From Bacteroidales bacterium (GTDB lineage: Bacteria > Bacteroidota > Bacteroidia > Bacteroidales > DTU049): 6,093 nucleotides of DNA. The stretch spans positions 1 to 6,093 of the forward strand of contig JAHDSP010000450.1 of assembly GCA_018432645.1 (NCBI GenBank), given 5' to 3'. The position numbers and the translations under genes were made by a program. Below are positions 4,808-6,093 of this stretch, piece after piece (the stretch's first letter is position 1; each line of letters starts with the position of its first letter). The notes below the pieces were generated by a model. That model saw only the letters and a list, made by a program, of their open reading frames with translations, ran no database searches and was not told where the DNA came from.

Positions 4808-4975
4808 TAATCATAAAAACCTTTATAATCATCCTCAACTACTCAACTCCTCCACTCCTAAACCTTTTATCTTTTATCTTTCAACTTTATAAACTTTTTC
4901 ACTACTAAACTCCTAAACTTCTACACTCCTCCACTTCTAAACTTCTAAACTCCTCCACTCTTTCCCTCCTCCAAT
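4808..4975 (+). repeat. CT-rich low-complexity block, right copy, in the gap 4778-5109
   Basis: The first 64 bp match 904-965. CTCCTCCACT recurs at 4847, 4926 and 4950. The block is noncoding and of unknown function. The remaining part of the gap up to 5109 is A/T-rich and holds the rpoN promoter. Confidence 0.65.
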
Positions 4976-5045
4976 CCAAAAAAATTATCATTGTTTTTTT
5001 GTTTAGAAAATTCTCCAGCATTTTTAATAAATCATAAAAATTGTA

Positions 5046-5064
5046 TCAAAAAAATATTTTTTGA
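5046..5064. promoter_or_regulatory. Palindrome overlapping the rpoN -33 element
   Basis: TCAAAAAA (5046-5053), centre ATA and TTTTTTGA (5057-5064) make a perfect 8-bp inverted repeat that covers the -33 TTTG. It could be an operator, but in DNA this AT-rich it may be chance. Confidence 0.3.
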
Positions 5065-5091
5065 GTATTATGAATAAAATCATTATTTTTG
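5060..5091 (+). promoter_or_regulatory. Bacteroidetes-type promoter of rpoN
   Basis: TTTG (5060-5063), a 20-nt spacer and TATTTTTG (5084-5091) fit the Bacteroidetes -33/-7 consensus. The expected start site near 5098 leaves a leader of only about 12 nt before the ATG at 5110. Confidence 0.65.
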
Positions 5092-5109
5092 TATAAAATA
5101 AAGATTTAT

Positions 5110-6093
5110 ATGCTTAAGCAAAGTCAACAACTTAGACTATTACAAAAACTTTCTCCTCAGCAGATACAATTGATGAAATTGATACAACTGCCTATTTCAG
5201 AGCTAGAGCAAAGAATTAAAGAAGAAATAGAAAATAACCCTGCATTAGAATCAATGGACGATCCAGATATAGATAATAATGAACAAGATAATGTAATTAA
5301 CGATTTTGATGAAAAAGATGTTATCGAGGATTTTAATACAAATAATCAGGATAATGAAATTGTAGAAAACAATTATGATGACAGCGTAGATGAATATCTA
5401 AATGAAGATGATGATATACCTGATTATAAATTATATGTAAATAATAGCTCAGATGAGGATACATCCAATTTTCAATATTATTCGAATAATAGTCTAATAG
5501 ATAGCTTAATAGAGCAATTGGATTATAAAAATTTAAACGAAAAAGAACGAATAATAGGAGAATACATTATAGGGAATATAGATGATAATGGTTATCTACA
5601 GAGAAGTGTAGATGCTATAGTAAATGATTTATTATATATTAGAGCTATACAAACTGATCAAAAGGAAGTAGAGAAAGTACTAAATATTATCCAGCAGTTT
5701 GATCCACCTGGTATAGCTGCTAGAAATTTGCAAGAGTGCTTATTACTACAGTTGCGAGCTATACAACAAAAAACTCCAGAAGTATTATTAGCTATAGAAA
5801 TATTAGAAAATTACTATGAAGAGTTTACAAAAAAACATTATGATCAAATAATCAAAAAAGCTAATATTAATGAAGAGCAATTAAAATCAGCTATTTCTGA
5901 AATTCTAAAACTAAATCCTAAACCTGGAAACTCTCAAGCTCAAGTGGGTAATCAAGCTATAAGTATTATTCCTGATTTTATTATTACTATAAATGATGGC
6001 GAATTAGAGTTAACATTAAATAATGACAATATCCCCTATTTGCGGACTAGTAAAAAATATGAAAAATTATATGAAAGTTTATCAAAACAGTCT
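5110..6093 (+). CDS. rpoN: RNA polymerase sigma-54 factor RpoN, 3'-truncated by the window edge
   Basis: This open frame of 328 codons runs off the window; full RpoN is about 480-500 residues. Sigma-54 directs RNA polymerase to -24/-12 promoters and needs AAA+ activators. Region I is residues 1-48, glutamine/leucine-rich (LSPQQIQLMKLIQLPISELE, ending IENNPALE), and contacts the activator. Region II (about 49-120) is highly acidic and Asn/Asp-rich. The core-binding domain starts near 128 and includes GNIDDNGYL (155-163), FDPPGIAARNLQECLLLQL (197-215) and LNPKPG (268-273). The helix-turn-helix and RpoN box lie beyond the window. The ATG at 5110 is chosen because family homology starts at once with LKQSQQLRLLQKLSPQQ. 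It is convergent with the minus-strand DGR only across the repeat block and has its own promoter, so no functional link to the DGR is implied. Confidence 0.96.
   Translation, partial: MLKQSQQLRLLQKLSPQQIQLMKLIQLPISELEQRIKEEIENNPALESMDDPDIDNNEQDNVINDFDEKDVIEDFNTNNQDNEIVENNYDDSVDEYLNEDDDIPDYKLYVNNSSDEDTSNFQYYSNNSLIDSLIEQLDYKNLNEKERIIGEYIIGNIDDNGYLQRSVDAIVNDLLYIRAIQTDQKEVEKVLNIIQQFDPPGIAARNLQECLLLQLRAIQQKTPEVLLAIEILENYYEEFTKKHYDQIIKKANINEEQLKSAISEILKLNPKPGNSQAQVGNQAISIIPDFIITINDGELELTLNNDNIPYLRTSKKYEKLYESLSKQS

Overview
The window is AT-rich and reads as a chromosomal segment of a low-GC Bacteroidetes, probably Bacteroidales. The reasons are two promoter-like sites of the Bacteroidetes type (-33 TTTG, spacer of 19-20, -7 TAnnTTTG), no Shine-Dalgarno sequence noted upstream of the starts examined, a target protein with an N-terminal repeat typical of secreted Bacteroidetes proteins, and a sigma-54 gene of ordinary RpoN type. 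Assignment below phylum is inference.

Layout: the 3' end of a thioredoxin-type arsenate reductase gene (arsC, +) enters from the left. A block of structured intergenic repeats follows (371-820). A complete diversity-generating retroelement (DGR) then occupies about 1022-3986, all on the minus strand. A second block of the same repeats (4234-4777) and CT-rich low-complexity DNA come next. The 5' part of rpoN (+), with its own promoter, runs off the right edge.

The DGR is the main content. Read in its own direction it has a promoter (3956-3986), a secreted target protein with a C-type-lectin-like C-terminus that ends in the variable repeat (VR, 3316-3434), a hairpin, a small GIY-YIG nuclease-domain protein, an Avd-like accessory protein, the template repeat (TR, 2312-2430), a second hairpin, and a reverse transcriptase of the DGR type (YVDD; LPLGNLSSQ in place of the usual QGxxxSP motif). 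TR and VR are both 119 bp and differ at 12 positions. All 12 are adenines in the coding sense of TR, and all 12 change an amino acid (10 residues). This is the signature of adenine-specific mutagenic retrohoming.

Expected working: RT and Avd copy the TR RNA with errors at A, and the cDNA overwrites VR, changing the ligand-binding surface of an exported protein while TR stays intact. Unusual points are the GIY-YIG gene inside the cassette, a hairpin at a similar distance downstream of both TR and VR, a tandemly duplicated (AAC)4TAC block in TR, and a perfect 131-bp direct repeat on either side of the cassette that could allow its loss or movement by recombination.
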